Source of the DNA: Halicephalobus mephisto
Lineage: Eukaryota; Nematoda; Chromadorea; Rhabditida; Panagrolaimidae
NCBI GenBank assembly: GCA_009193035.1
Contig: SWDT01000095.1
Span: forward strand, 1 to 64,000
DNA length: 64,000 nt
Direction of reading: 5' to 3'
Both the position numbers and the translations under genes were made by a program. This document shows positions 22,573 to 35,239 of the stretch, in pieces (position 1 is the first letter of the stretch; the number at the start of each line of letters is the position of its first letter). A model generated the notes under the pieces. That model made no database searches, had not been told where the DNA came from, and saw only the letters and a program-made list of their open reading frames with translations.

Positions 22573-24417
22573 ATGTCGAAGGTTCTCAGCGCAAGTGCTC
22601 TGAACAGTTTGCTCCAGGTAAATTTTAACTTTAAAATTAACATTCATATATTAATTCCTGTTTTCTGTTTGAAATTCCACTTTTTATTGATTTTTTTCAG
22701 TTGGATTTTAATTTTAAAATTAACATTCATATATGAATTTTTTATTTTTATTAATATTTTTCGTTTTTCAGAATAATGCACCTGGATTGAAGATCCTTGA
22801 TTGTACTTACAATGCGACAGCGAAGCCTGATTACAAAGAATGGAGACAGAATTACTTTGGAAAATTCGAGGAGCTTATGAAAAAAGATTCTCCCCAGAAA
22901 CAGCAGTATCTCCAAGTCCACATTCCCACGGCGAGGTTCATGGATTTAGATGTCGCTATGTACCCCAGCAGATTTGAGAGATTAACTCATTACGAACCGG
23001 AGGTCTTCCAGGAGTACATGCAGCTCCTGGGAATCCACAACGACGACCAGATCGTGCTCTACAGCCGCGGTTCGTTGGGCGGGATGCTTTGTTCAGCAAA
23101 ATGCTACTGGTTACTGAAGGTATACGGTCAAAAAGACGTCTTTATTCTCGATGGAGGACTGGATGCTTGGAAAAACGAAGGATTTCAAGTCGAATCAAGT
23201 CCAGATTTGCCGAAAGTGGAACGCGGAAACTGGCAAGCGGAAAACCACCGACAAAAATTAATTACTTTCGAAGAAATAACGGAAAAAGATAATTCTGGAA
23301 GGGATATTTTTGAAAAAGAAACAGACTACAACATCTTAGATGCCCGATTCAGAGATCAGTATAATAATAAACAAGATTCGGGATTGAATTCTTTGGGTGG
23401 GGATTTTTATGAAAATTTTCGAAGTTTTCAGAATGCCCAGGAGGGATTCTGGGGAAATTCTGGAGAATTCCAGAAAATTTTAAGAAAAATAAGTTTTTAA
23501 AAAGATTTTAAAAAATCAGAAATTTGTGATTTTTGAATATCCTTGAAATTTTTGAATTTTCCAAACTTCTTCAAAAATTCAAAATTTTTTAAATATCTTG
23601 GAATTTAAAAAAATTTTAAAAATATTTTAAAAATTTTTCTTGAAAGTATTTCGTGAGGGTATTTTTTTATGTTTTTAATCATATGTCTAAAAATATAAAT
23701 TTTCAGTTGTTCCTGGTTCTTTCGTTTTTGGTACACGGAATTTTCCATCTTCAGAACTTATTGGAGAAAATGGAAAACTTTTATCTGAAGAAAAAATAAA
23801 AAAAAGACTTTCCGAAGTCGGATTTGATCCACGAAGACCGACGATAACTTTCTGTAATTCCGGAATGAAGGGAAGTTTCCTGGCAACTGTCATCGATAAT
23901 TTTTTTCCAGAAACGAACATCAGATTGTTCAATGTAAGTTTTTAAATTTTAAAATTTTAAAATTTTAAAATTCTTTACTTTTTTAATTTTTTAAGTTCTT
24001 TACTTTTTTAATTTTTTTAAATTTAAAATTTTAAAATTTTTGAATTCTTTACTTTTTTAATTTTTTTAAATTTAAAATTTTAAAATTTTTGAATTCTTTA
24101 CTTTTTTAAGTTCTTTACTTTTAATTTTTTTAATTCTTAAAATTTAAAATTTTTGAATTCTTTACTTTTTTAATTTTCTAAATTCTCAAATTTTAAAATT
24201 TCTGAATTCTTTGCTTTTTTTAATTTTCTAAATTCTCAAGTTTTTGAATTCTTAAATTTTTAAATTTCTGAATTCTTTACTTTTTTAATTTTCTAAATTC
24301 TCAAATTTTTAAATTTTTAAAATTTTTGATAATTTTTTGCAGGGAGGCATGAAGGAAATGGAAGCCAGAGCCCCCGGGAGGATCAACGGTGGAGCAGAAT
24401 CAACCGCAAATTCTTGA
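22573..24417 (+). CDS. mpst: mercaptopyruvate sulfurtransferase (two rhodanese domains)
   Basis: Exons 22573-22617, 22772-23396, 23707-23933 and 24343-24417 give 323 residues. The enzyme moves sulfur from 3-mercaptopyruvate to thiol acceptors through a cysteine persulfide. The N-terminal domain has HIPTARFMDLDV, LYSRGSLGGMLCSAK (Ser-Arg at the loop position where Cys would be, so inactive as usual) and LDGGLDAWK. The second domain has VPGSFVFGTRNFP and the active loop FCNSGMKGSF, with the catalytic Cys near residue 273; six-residue CxSGxx loops point to MPST rather than thiosulfate sulfurtransferase. The end reads GGMKEMEARAPG. The donor at 23397 (GTGGGG) is weak but gives the only phase-correct join I found. 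Yeast Tum1, of this family, hands sulfur to the URM1-activating enzyme, and URM1 is the neighbouring gene. Confidence 0.91.
23934..24342. repeat. tandem TTGAATTCTTTACTTTTTTAA repeat in MPST intron 3
   Basis: A unit of about 50-60 bp (AATTCTTTACTTTTTTAATT, AAATTTTAAAATTTTTG) repeats about six times and makes up the intron. Confidence 0.75.
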
Positions 24418-24464
24418 AATTTTATTAAATTACTGTATAAGCTGGTTTGGATTTAGTTTTGTAA

Positions 24465-24470
24465 AATAAA
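24465..24470 (+). terminator. poly(A) signal of MPST
   Basis: AATAAA lies about 48 bases after the MPST stop codon. Confidence 0.5.
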
Positions 24471-24667
24471 AAATAGTTCGCAAATACGATTCTGAAGTTG
24501 TCAATATTGACGTGATTTTGATTAAGAAACACTCTCGTAATTAAAATTTCACAATTTTTATTTTGTTTTTGTTGTTGTTAAAAGTTTAATGTTTTTCGGT
24601 TTTGTTGACGTCATTCTCAACCACCCCCAATAAATTCCAAAAAGTTTTCAACGAACATCTGTGCTGG

Positions 24668-25135
24668 GTATTATTAAAATTAAAATAAAAATAAAATTTA
24701 AATTTAAAATCGAAATTCCAATTTTTCGAGTTAAGACACGATTCATAAATCACAGTGATTCGAGAAATTTAGATATCCAATTTTGGCAATTTAAATGTAA
24801 GAATATTTTACAGTAAGAAAAATTCAAATGTGTTTTAACACGAAAAATTAGATATTTTATCTCGAATTTTGAGTTTCGATTTTGACAATACTCAGCATCG
24901 TACTTCGTTTTATTAAAATTAAAATTAAAATTAAAAATCGAAATTCCAATTTTTCGTGTTAAGACAGGATTCATAAATCACAGTGATTCGAGAAATCCAG
25001 ATATTCAATTTTATCAACTTCAATGTAAGAATATTTTACAGTAAGAAAAATCCAAATATTTTTTAACACGAAAAATTGGAATTTTTATCTCGAATTTTGA
25101 GTTTCGATTTTGACAATACTTAGTATTGGTTTTCG
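24668..25135. repeat. tandemly duplicated foldback element (~230 bp x 2)
   Basis: Two copies of the same unit start near 24668 and 24900 (shared CATAAATCACAGTGATTCGAG, split here by one change, and AGAATATTTTACAGTAAG). Within each copy the ends are inverted: CCAATTTTTCGTGTTAA near the left and TTAACACGAAAAATTGG near the right, with AAAATCGAAA/TTTCGATTTT outside. This is the structure of a small non-autonomous transposon (MITE) that was duplicated in tandem. Confidence 0.7.
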
Positions 25136-25139
25136 GAAA

Positions 25140-27720
25140 GCAAGCCCAGCATCTTTGTCCGGAAATTTTTAGTTTAAAGTGTCCCAATTTAAAAATATAA
25201 CTTTATAGTTATTAGTTTCGTTATTTAAAAATAAATTTACAGTATTATAAATTTTTAATTTTTAAAGAAATTTTACTTTTGAGATTTAAAAAAAAAGTAA
25301 TTTTTTTATTTTTAAAGTTTTTTAAGAATTTTATTTTTTTACTTCTTTAAAAATTGTTTCTTTAAAATTTCATTTTTTGGATTTTTTATTTTTTGAATTT
25401 TTTATTTTTTTTAAAATTTTATTTTAAAATTTTTTTGGATTTTTTTATTTTTTTAGGAATTTTATTTTAAAATTTTTTTTGAATTTTTTTAGGAATTTTA
25501 TTTTAAAATTTTTTTGAATTTTTCTTGCAAAATGTGACGAAATTGTCCAGTACTGTATTTGTCTGCAAATTTTGCAGATTGCAGAATTTGAACATTATTG
25601 AATAGAAATTCGGAAGACCGTATTCAATTTGACCTTCGTTGTTTTGAAGACCGTATTTAAGTGACTCAAACACTTCGAGATTTGTCTGATCTTCGATCCG
25701 TATTTCGAGTGCACGTGTTTTAAAACGTCTTACATCTGGTCGGGTCCGTTTTGTTCGAAAAAGAAAACGGGGCTGGATGACGATGTTTTGCAACTTTTTG
25801 CAAGAAAAATCTAACCTCAGAGGGCGTTATTTCGGAGACACTTGCACTTGCACATCGGGACAGAATGGTGCTCTATTTTTACGGAATAAACTGGAGCAAA
25901 GGATTCAGGATTCAAAGAGCAGAACGAGGATGAATGAGTTTTCGAAACAGAACGAATTCCATCCCCAAGAAATCTGACTTATTTTGAAACCTTTGAAAAT
26001 TTACTGTAATTCAAAAAACAAAAAATTCCAGATTTTTTTAATTTATAAAATTTACTGTAGTTTTATTAGAAAATTTCAAAATATACTGTAATTTAATTAA
26101 AAAACAAAAAAATATAGTTTTATTTTTTTAATTTATAAAATTTACTGTAATTTTATTTAAAATGTTTGAAAATCTACAGTAATTTTATTTTAAAATATCT
26201 AAAAATTTACAGTAACTTTAATTTAAAATATCTAAAAATTTACAGTAATTTTATTAGAAAATTTCAAAATATACTGTAATTTAATTAAAAAAGAAAAAAA
26301 TCCAATTTTATTTTTTTTATTTTTAAAGTTTACTGTAATTTTATTTAAAACATTCGAAAATCTACAGTAATTTTATTTAAAAATATCTAAAAATTTACAA
26401 TAATTTTAATTTAAAATATTCAAGAATTTAATGAATTTTTATTAGAAAATTTCAAATTTACTATAATTTAATTAAAAAACAAAAAATCCCAATTTTATTT
26501 TTTTAATTTTTAAAGTTTACAGTAATTTTATTTTAAAATATCTAAAAATTTACAGTAATTTTAATTTAAAATATTCAAGAATTTAATGAATTTTTATTTA
26601 AAAATATTCAAAAATTTACTGTAATTTTATTTTTAAAAATGTTTAAAATTATAATTTTTTAAATTTTTTTTACTGTAACTTTCGATTTTTATTTTTTTAA
26701 TTTTTTTCGAAAAACAAACATCACTAAAGTTCGAAATTACAGTAAGAAGGATAAAAATTTTGTATTTTTTTTTATTAATAAATTTTATAAAAACTACAAA
26801 GTAATTTGTAAAATTAATTTTCGCGGATTTTTAGCTTCAAAATCACATTCGAAAAAACGGATTTTATTTTTTTAAAGATTTTTGTTTTTAAAAAACTAGG
26901 ATTTGGGATTTTCGAAGATTTTATAAAAAATTTTAAGGATTTTTAGGAATTTTGAAACTCAGTAAATTTCGGAATGTCTCTAAAATAAATTTTTAAAATT
27001 CTGCAAAATTTTCAAGTTTTTAAAATTTAAAAACATTTTCAGAATCCGACAGATTTCTGAAATTAAAAATTTCCTGAATTCAGTGAAAACTTCAAAAATA
27101 TTTTTGGATTTAGTTCAGATTTCTAAAATCCTATGAAAGCTTTAGGATTTTCCAGGATTTTTGGAATTTTTCAAAATCTTGAAAATTTTAATTTTTTAAA
27201 TTTTCCAACATCTTAAAATTTTTTGAAATATTTTGAAATTATTAGAGAATTTGAAAAATTTTTTTATTTTAGAAGATTTTTTAAATTTTCCAACATCTTA
27301 AAAAATTTTTGAAATATTTTGAAATTTTTAGAGAATTTTTAGAGTTTTAAAAATTTTTTAAATTCTAGAAGATTTTTGGAATTTTCCAACATCTTAAAAA
27401 ATTTTTGAAGTATTTTGAAATTTTTAGTATTTTTTAAATTCTAGAAGATTTTTGGAATTTTTCAACATCTTAAAAATTTTCTGAGATATTTTTAAATATT
27501 TTGAAATTTTTGGAATTTTTAAAATTCTCTAAAATCTTAAAAATTTCAAACTTTTTAGAACTCCTTAAAATCCATCAGAACTTTCCAGAATTTTCTGAAA
27601 CTTTTTATAATTTCTTAATACTTTGAAATTCGAAACTGCTTTGAATCCGAAAATTCTGAAATCTTGAAAAATTCCTCTCGAGACCATTTTCGAAAAAAAA
27701 ATTGTAATAAAAACAATTTT
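25140..27720. other. gene-poor AT-rich stretch with a mixed-composition island
   Basis: About 25540-25980 has balanced composition and open frames of 60-96 codons on both strands, with no recognisable domain and no convincing splice chain. About 25990-26690 is a degenerate tandem repeat of TTTACTGTAATTTTATTT and TCTAAAAATTTACAGTAA. From 26700 to 27720 the DNA is AT filler with repeated GAAATTTTTAGAGAATTTT-like pieces. Confidence 0.5.
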
Positions 27721-28310
27721 AATTTGTTTTGTCGAGGTTATTCCACGGATGATTATTTGGTCCTTGTACGATTTGCGGTTTTTACTTTCGGAACCACGAA
27801 TCGAGCGAGAATTTTCTCTTCGTGATCATGTGCGCGTGGAGCGCTATCAATCAGGTCGCGGTTTGTGTTTCCGGACCGTCCCGCTGCACAAATTTGTTTT
27901 GCAGGAGAATGCAGCATCCGTCCGCATTCTGCCCCAGTCCGCCAAATATTTCATCGCTATATCACTTGTTTTCCTCGCGATACGAGCGAGCGACCAGATA
28001 ACATTGATTCTTCCGAAATATGTCTGATCTTTCGGCAGAGAAACAGAGATGACTGCCGCGGTGTGCAGCACACTTGTGCACGCAATACGGGTCGCCATTT
28101 TGTCCCTAAATTTCTGAGGGCGAGTTGGGTTCGTCGCCTTCCCAGTCACAGTGCGTTTCGTTCCTCGATTGGTCGGTCCGTCAGGGGCTCTTCTGTTTCG
28201 AAACTTGAGTACCATGGTTCGTCAAGACCACTGAACTTTTACCCTGATCGTTGGCTTCTGAATTCCAGATTCTTCCTCAACCAGTACATTTTCCAATTTC
28301 CATAATTCAG
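27720..28310. other. CG-rich island with overlapping open frames, no assigned gene
   Basis: About 600 bp stands out from its AT-rich surroundings by high GC and frequent CpG. Open frames of 92 and 146 codons run on the plus strand (27749-28027, 27865-28305) and one of 122 codons on the minus strand (28215-27847). All are rich in Arg and Ser, none shows a domain, and they overlap so at most one can be real. Possible explanations are a promoter/first exon, a remnant of inserted DNA, or an RNA gene. Confidence 0.35.
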
Positions 28311-30430
28311 TAAAAATCCAAAACCAATGCCTAAAAATAAAATTTTGCAAATTTTACAGAAAAATTTAATTTTTAATTTTTATAACCACATAATTCCGAA
28401 AATTCGTGTCGAGACAATTTTTCAAAATTTTCATTTTTTTTATAATTTTTAAAATTTTCATTTTTTTTATAATTTTTTAAAATTTTCATTTTTTTTATAA
28501 TTTTTGAAAATAAAAAAATCGAAAAAGTTAATTTTTAAATTAATGTACTTTTAAAATTTTTTAAAAATCGAAAAATTCGTTTCGAGACAATTTTAAAAAT
28601 ATTTTCGTTTTTAGATTTATTTAATTTTGGATTTTTTTGGAATAATTTCTTTGAAAATTATTTTTTTCGATTTTATAGTTTTTAGAATTCATGAAACTCC
28701 GGAAATTAATTTTGGAACAATTTAATAAAAAGTTAATTTTTTAAATTAATATGATTCTAAACATTTATGAAATCCCGAAATTCTCGTCGAGATAATTTAA
28801 TCATTCTCCATTTTTTAATTTTTTTAATTTTTTGAAAATTTTTTAATTTTAATTTTTTTTATTTTTAATTTTTAATTTAAATCTTTTTTATTTTTAATTT
28901 TTTAATTTTAATAAATATCTTCAAAATTGTATTTTTTTTATTTTTTGAAAATTAAAAAAGTAGGAAATTATTTTTAAAAATTGGAATATTTATGGCTTTT
29001 TCGATTTTAGAAAAATTTAAGTCTATTTTGTATGATTGAATCCATTTCCCGACTGAAGCCCCACCGTAATCCACGAAGGGCTTCAGAATAATAAATTTTT
29101 AATTTTGATTAATAGCTTGTAGTTTTTATAAAATTCGACAAATTACGAAATTTGAGAAATTAAAATTTTTTATAAAAATAAAATTATTTTCGAAGAACTT
29201 TAAAATTAAATTTTTCGTATCTGAAGGTTTCTAGAGTACGGTAAGAAGTTTGGAATATTGTAGTATTCGCGATTGGGAGATTTTCGAAAATTTGAGAAAA
29301 TTCTGGAATTTTTTAGGAATTTATGAAAACTTAAAATTTTAAAAGTTTTAAAACATGTAAGATTTGAAATTTTTGAAAATCTTGAAATCTTGTTAGATTT
29401 AGGAGAAATTTCTAGAATTTCAGAATTTGATGATCTTCCAAAATTTGAGAAAATTCTGGAATTTTTTAGAATTTTAAAATTTCACGGAATCTAGTAGAAA
29501 TTTGTTAATTTTTTAAGAACTTTTTCGAATTTTGGAAGTTTCTAAAATTTTCTAAATTTTCTAAAATTTTCAAAATTTTATAAAATATTTCAAAATTTTA
29601 TAAAATATTTTAGAATCTAGAAATTTCGGATTTTTTAAACAACTTTTGAGTTTTGTCGGATTTTCTGTAGCTCAATAAAATTTTGAAGACCATCGAAAAT
29701 AAAAAATTCTAAAAATATTTTCAAAATTCGCATCAAAACAATTTCGTAACGATTTATATTTTCAATTTTTGCATTTTAAAGAATTTTATTTTTTTTAAAA
29801 TTAGTTATATTTTTATTTTTTCAAATTTAGTTATTTTTATTTTCGAATTTCGTAATATTACGGTATTTTTGAAACGGCATAAATTGGTCTTTTTCAAATT
29901 AGTTGTAATTTTCGATATTTTGGTTGCCAAAAATACCCTAAATTAAGACCGAACATTGATCACTCGACCCCTAATCGCCGAATCATGTGGGACTGCCGCA
30001 ATTCGGATAGCCATTGTGTTCGAGTTCCAGCGAACTTGACGAACCACGAGACATACCCCTGGTTCAACACACGTCGTTTGCCTCGGGATCTCCGTTCTTC
30101 TGTCTTTCCCGTTTTTTAACGATAGACACGGTTCTGAAAATAGGGAAAAAACACGTTACGTGCTTTCAAAGGTCGTGGAAACCCAATGATCGCATTCAAC
30201 GGGGCAATTTCGAATGTGCATATTGTTCGTCCGTTAAAAAATGTGATTTTTTTTAAAAAATAATTTTATTATTTTATCTGTTTGTGATTAAAAATTGAAA
30301 ATTCGGAAATTTAGGATTCCATTTTGGAAATTTCGTGATTATAAAAAATATGAATTTCAAAAAGTATTAAGAGACAAAATATGGAATAATGAAGTACTAT
30401 TGAGAGTTTTTTAAAGAACAAAAGTAAAGT
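28310..30430. other. AT-rich filler with a second small island
   Basis: Degenerate AT repeats with the recurring word TTCGTGTCGAGACAATTTT (28390, 28580, 29730) fill most of this stretch. About 29950-30240 is more balanced and has an 80-codon open frame starting at 30014 with no recognisable domain. No gene is supported. Confidence 0.45.
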
Positions 30431-30434
30431 TTTC

Positions 30435-30960
30435 CACTTTTGGTCCCGACACGAAAATAGGATTTTCTTGATTTTTATTTTTTTATTTTGTAGATTTGTT
30501 AAATTGAAGAAGATATATGGAATCTGGTCAAAAAAGTGAAAATTAACCAGTAGTGGTCCCGACACGAAAATAAAATTTTTGTTAATTTTTATTTTTTTAC
30601 TTTTGTAGATGTCTATTAAATTAAAGAAAATATAATAAATCTGAATTGAAAAACAAAAATTAACCAGTAGTGGTCCTGACACGAAAGTAGCATTTTTATT
30701 GATTTTTATTTTTTTACTTTTTTTTATTTTTTAGATATCTATTAAACTAAAGATATATGGAATCTGATCAAAAAAGTGAAAAATAATCAGTAGTGGTCCC
30801 GACACGAAAATAAAATTTTTGTTAATTTTTATTTAGTAGATATCTATTAAATTAAAGATATGTGAAATCTTATCAAATAAGTGAAAATTAATCAGTAGTG
30901 GTCCTGACACGAAAGTAATATTTTTATTGATTTTTGTTGATTTTTATTTTTCATTTGTCT
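30435..30960. repeat. ~115-bp tandem array, about five copies
   Basis: The unit contains CAGTAGTGGTCCCGACACGA, AATTTTTATTTTTT and GTAGATATCTATTAAATTAAAG followed by ATATATGGAATCTGATCAAA. Copies start near 30440, 30550, 30665, 30785 and 30895. The GGTCCCGACACGA core also occurs singly elsewhere in the window. Confidence 0.85.
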
Positions 30961-33045
30961 GCTAGATAAAGGTATATGAGATCTGGTTCGAAAGATCAGA
31001 TCAATTCGCCTAATTTTGGTTTTTAAACGAAAAACCATTTTATCATTTTTTATTTTTTTAATTTATATATCTATTGAATAAATATACAAAATTTAACAGA
31101 TATAAAAAACTTAAAAAATAACATAAAAAAATAAAAAATTTTAAAACAAAAAGAAATTTTAAAAGATAAAAAATTTTAAAAATAATAAAAAAAATAAAAA
31201 ATTTTAAAACAAAAAGAAATTTTAAAAAATAAAAAAATTTTAAATTTTAAAAAGTTTAAAATCAATAAAAAAAACTTTTTCGTGCCGGGACCAAGGTTGT
31301 GCAAATTGACCATCTCCTTTGGATTCCAATTAGATAAGAACTAAATGAAGATCATTGTTCTGGTGCTCTTCAATGATTTCTCGAACTTTAGAAACGTTAA
31401 ACTTTCGTCATTTTTATCGATATAACTGTAGTGTAAAACATTTTCCAAGATTAATTTGCAGTGTTCCGTATCTGTTCTCTGAAAATGCGGATTTTTTTAT
31501 CGAAATTATTTTTCAACGATAAAAGTGTACTTTAATTTCGACGACATAGGGTTCTTTAGTCCTTAATTTTCCAGAATATTTTTAAAATTTTTAAATTTTT
31601 AAAAAATTAAAAAATTTTTATTTTTATTTTTTTACAAATTAGATTTTTTAGAAAATTCTGAAATTGGAAAAATTTTTAAAAATAATTTTGGAAATTCAGA
31701 ACTTTGGAAATTTTTAGTTTTTAAAAAATTAAAAAATTTTTATTTTTATTTTTTTACAAATTAGATTTTTTAGAAAATTCTGAAATTGGAAAAATTTTTA
31801 AAAATGATTTTGGAAATTCAGAACTTTGAAAATTTTTAGTTTTTAAATTTTTAAAATGATTCTGAAATTTTTTAGACTTTTAGAAATTTCTGAATTTTTC
31901 TAGAATTTTTAAAAGCTTTTGGAATTTTATAGAAATTTCTGGATTTTTCTAGAATTTCTAGTTTCTGGAATTTTATAGAAATTTCTGGATTTTTAAAAAT
32001 TGAAGCTTTTGAAATTCTGTAAAATTCTCTGTAACTTTTTTGAATTTTGTGCAAATTTCCATAAGTATTCCAGAATCCTCTGATTACTCCTTGAATCTTC
32101 CGAAATTTCGTAATTTTCCAAATTTCGAAATTCTTTAACTTTCTAAAACCCGAAAATTGTTGGAAATTTAATAAAAAATTTTTATTTTCTTAATGCTGTA
32201 ATTTTCACGTTTTATTTGACGAAATAATTTCCCCAATAATGCCTCAATCTTACTGTAGATACATTTGGCAACCGAGACTCGTAATTTCCAGAACCATGTC
32301 AGGGTGTATCTGAGAAAACCAAAGGCCGTTGCCCGGTGCAACTGCCCTCGGGCAATCCCTGCTTCTGAAGCTGAATTCCACTTTCAGAATCCATTTTTAA
32401 ATTTAAAAAACATAATTTTTTTAAACTTTAAAAAACATAATTTTTTTTTAATTTTAAAAAACATAATTTTTTTAATTTTAAAAATATAAATTTTATTAAA
32501 TTTTTGAATTCTAAAAACACAAAATTAAAAAAGTGAGTTTTTTTTTAATTTTTAAAATATAAGTTTTTTTAAATTTTAAAAATTAATTTTTTTTAAATTT
32601 AAAAATATAAAGAATTTTTTTATTAATTTTGATTTTGTTGTTAATCGATTTTTGTTTTTTTAATTTGAACAGATGGAAAATCAAAGTTTGTCTTTCCATT
32701 CTGGTCTGAGACAAACAAAGCCCCGAGGAAACCCGGGGTTTCCCTGGTTGGTTTCGCCAACTAGAGCACATGCGTCCCTGACATGTCCTCGTTTTCTAAA
32801 ATTGTCCTCAGAAAAAGTAAAACGTTTGGACTTTTATTACCTTAAAAATAACTTTATTTTTAAAATAAAAGTAAATTTTAAAATAACTTTATATTTTAAG
32901 TAATTTCTACATTTTTAAATAATTTTAAATTTTAAAATAATTTTCAAATTTCTGAGTAATTTTTTATTTTTAAATAAAAGTAAATTTTAAATAATTTTAA
33001 ATTTTAAATTTTAAATAAATTTTAAATTTTAAACTTAAATATCTT
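30960..33045. other. AT-rich stretch with a local duplication and two small islands
   Basis: About 31600-31730 and about 31730-31855 are near-identical direct copies (ACAAATTAGATTTTTTAGAAAAT). Higher-GC pieces lie at 32240-32400 (CCGTTGCCCGGTGCAACTGC) and 32670-32820 (CCCGAGGAAACCCGGGGTTTC, split by symmetry). Their open frames are under 80 codons and show no domain. Confidence 0.45.
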
Positions 33046-33610
33046 ATACAATGTAATCTGACACGTAGATTCTTAATCTCAACTGAGGATTGTAGGGCGA
33101 CCTTAGAAATCCGGGTGTATGAAATTCTTGGTTTTTGAGATTTCGTAAATCCGTTGGTGAAAGTCTGACTAAATTTACTTTTTAAAATAATAGGTGTTTC
33201 TAAATTCTTTGAATTCAGAACTTCGAGTTGGACTTGATTTAAGCTCAGGAATCCGGATATATGAAATCCTGGATTTTTGGGATTTCGTAAATCCGCTAGA
33301 TGAAATTTAATAGAACTTCACTTTGTACATGTTTGTTTTTTAAGATCCCTGAATTATGATTATGGCTTTCAAGTTGGACTTCTGAGTTAGTTTTAGAAAT
33401 CCGGATATATGAAATCCTGGATTTCTGAGATTTCGTAAATCCGCCACATAAAGTTCAAATTTATTATTTTCAATTAACATCTATTTTCTGAAATTTCCAA
33501 TTGTAGATTCTGGATCTTAAATTAGACTGAATTTTGGAAATTAGGATATATGAAATCTTGGATTTTTGGGATTTCGCAAATCCGCTAGATAAAGCTTAAT
33601 CGATTTTGTT
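33045..33610. repeat. ~145-bp tandem array, four copies, each with an imperfect palindrome
   Basis: Each copy contains GAAATCCGGATATATGAAAT, CCTGGATTTTTGAGATTTCG and TAAATCCG, starting near 33105, 33245, 33395 and 33540. The halves are near mirror complements (GGATATATGAAATCC versus GGATTT...ATTTCGTAAATCC), so each copy can fold back. Confidence 0.8.
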
Positions 33611-34735
33611 TTTCCAATTGTCTAATCTCGAAGGTCCCCGATTTTTGGTTACAAATTATTGTAAAAAATTTTTGAATTTAAATTTTAAAATTAAACTTAA
33701 AAAAAATAAAAATTTAGGTCATTTTCGAAAATTTTTTCTTATCAGATTTCTGAAATAAGAATTACCTGAGTTCATTTTGGAATTTTTTTTGACTTATTTC
33801 TGTTTTCGATGACCACTCGAGAAAAAGGTTATTTACGAGCCAGATTTTTGCAAAAATGATGCAGAGGGATTTCCGCGCAGAACAAACTTGTACTCAACTC
33901 GTATTTCTTTATTTAGACAAAGGACAGTCCCGGTCGGAAGCTCGACTTTGCTCTATGTCCTCTTAGCTTCGTAAACCGTCTGGGAAGATTACTGTAGAAA
34001 GTTAAAATATTTGGAATTTTTCTCGAAAATTTTAGGATTAAATAAAATTTTAAAATTTAAAAATTTTTCAAAATTTTTTTGAAATTTAAAAAATTATTTA
34101 GAATCTAGTGAAGGATTCTGAAATTTTTCAAAATTTTGTTGAAATTTGAATTTTCTAAAATATTTTAGAAATTTGTTTTGAAAAAAATTTTCAATAATCT
34201 CGATTTTTGTTTTCAAACAAAATTTTACAAAATTCCCAGTGAAGGTACTTCGAAAGTTCGAATTGAGTTCAATTGGAGGTTCTTCAGATTCTCAAAACTT
34301 GAATTTTAAATTTTATTTTTTAAATTTTTTAAAATTAAATTTTATTTTAATTTTTTAAATTTAATTTTTTAAATTTAATTTTTTATTTTTTATTTTTTAT
34401 TTTTTATTTTTTAAAATTAAATTTTTAATAATTAAATTAACTTTTAAAATTTTTTCGAAAATGTACTTAATTTGAACTTTTTAGAATTTTGAAATTATTA
34501 AAGTAACAAATGCTACAAAAAATTTTAATTTTAAATCGGTTTAATTCAGTGGATATTGAATGGATTTCCGTAATTCCTTTTTTGTCGGACTTAGACGAGT
34601 TTCAATTTTTACTTAATATCGAAAATTTTAAAATTGAAAATAATTTTGAATGGAAAATTTGATATTTAAAAATTTCCTTTTGTAAAAACAGTTTTTTAGT
34701 TTTGGCGTTCTGTTCCAAAATTTACTTTTTTTTAA
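33610..34735. other. AT-rich filler, no gene seen
   Basis: Mostly low-complexity AT. A short balanced piece at about 33860-34000 (GGACAGTCCCGGTCGGAAG) has no open frame of note. Confidence 0.5.
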
Positions 34736-35225
34736 AGAAAAATGTTCTCTAGTATTTTAGATTAATTTTTAATGTTTAAATTTTCTGTTTTTTACATTTA
34801 TTTAATTTAATTTTAAAAGAGAAAAATGTTCTTTGTTATAGAGTGAATATAATTTTCACCTTGGCGTTTTGTTCTTAAACTCATTTCAGAATGATGAAGA
34901 GTGTTCTCTAGTATTTTAGGTTAATTTTTAATGTTTAAATTTTCTGTTTTTTACGTTTATTTAATTTAATTTTAAAAGAGAAAAATGTTCTTTGTTATAG
35001 AGTGAATATAATTTTCAAGTCTTGGCGTTTTATTCCTAGACTTATTTCAGAATGATGAAAAGTGTTCCCCAGTATTTTAGGTTAATTTTTAATGTTTAAA
35101 TTTTCTGTTTTTTACATTTATTTTATTTTATTTTAAAAGAGACAAATGTTTCCTTTTTCATCTAAATGTAACTTTCAAGTCTTGGCGTTCTGTTCCCAGA
35201 CTTATTTTCCGTGTTTTTAAAAATC
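34735..35225. repeat. ~165-bp tandem array, three copies
   Basis: Copies starting near 34735, 34900 and 35065 share TCTAGTATTTTAGATTAATT, AATTTTCTGTTTTTTACATT, TTTAAAAGAGAAAAATGTTC and CTTGGCGTTCTGTTC. Confidence 0.85.
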
Positions 35226-35239
35226 AAAATTGTTATCCT

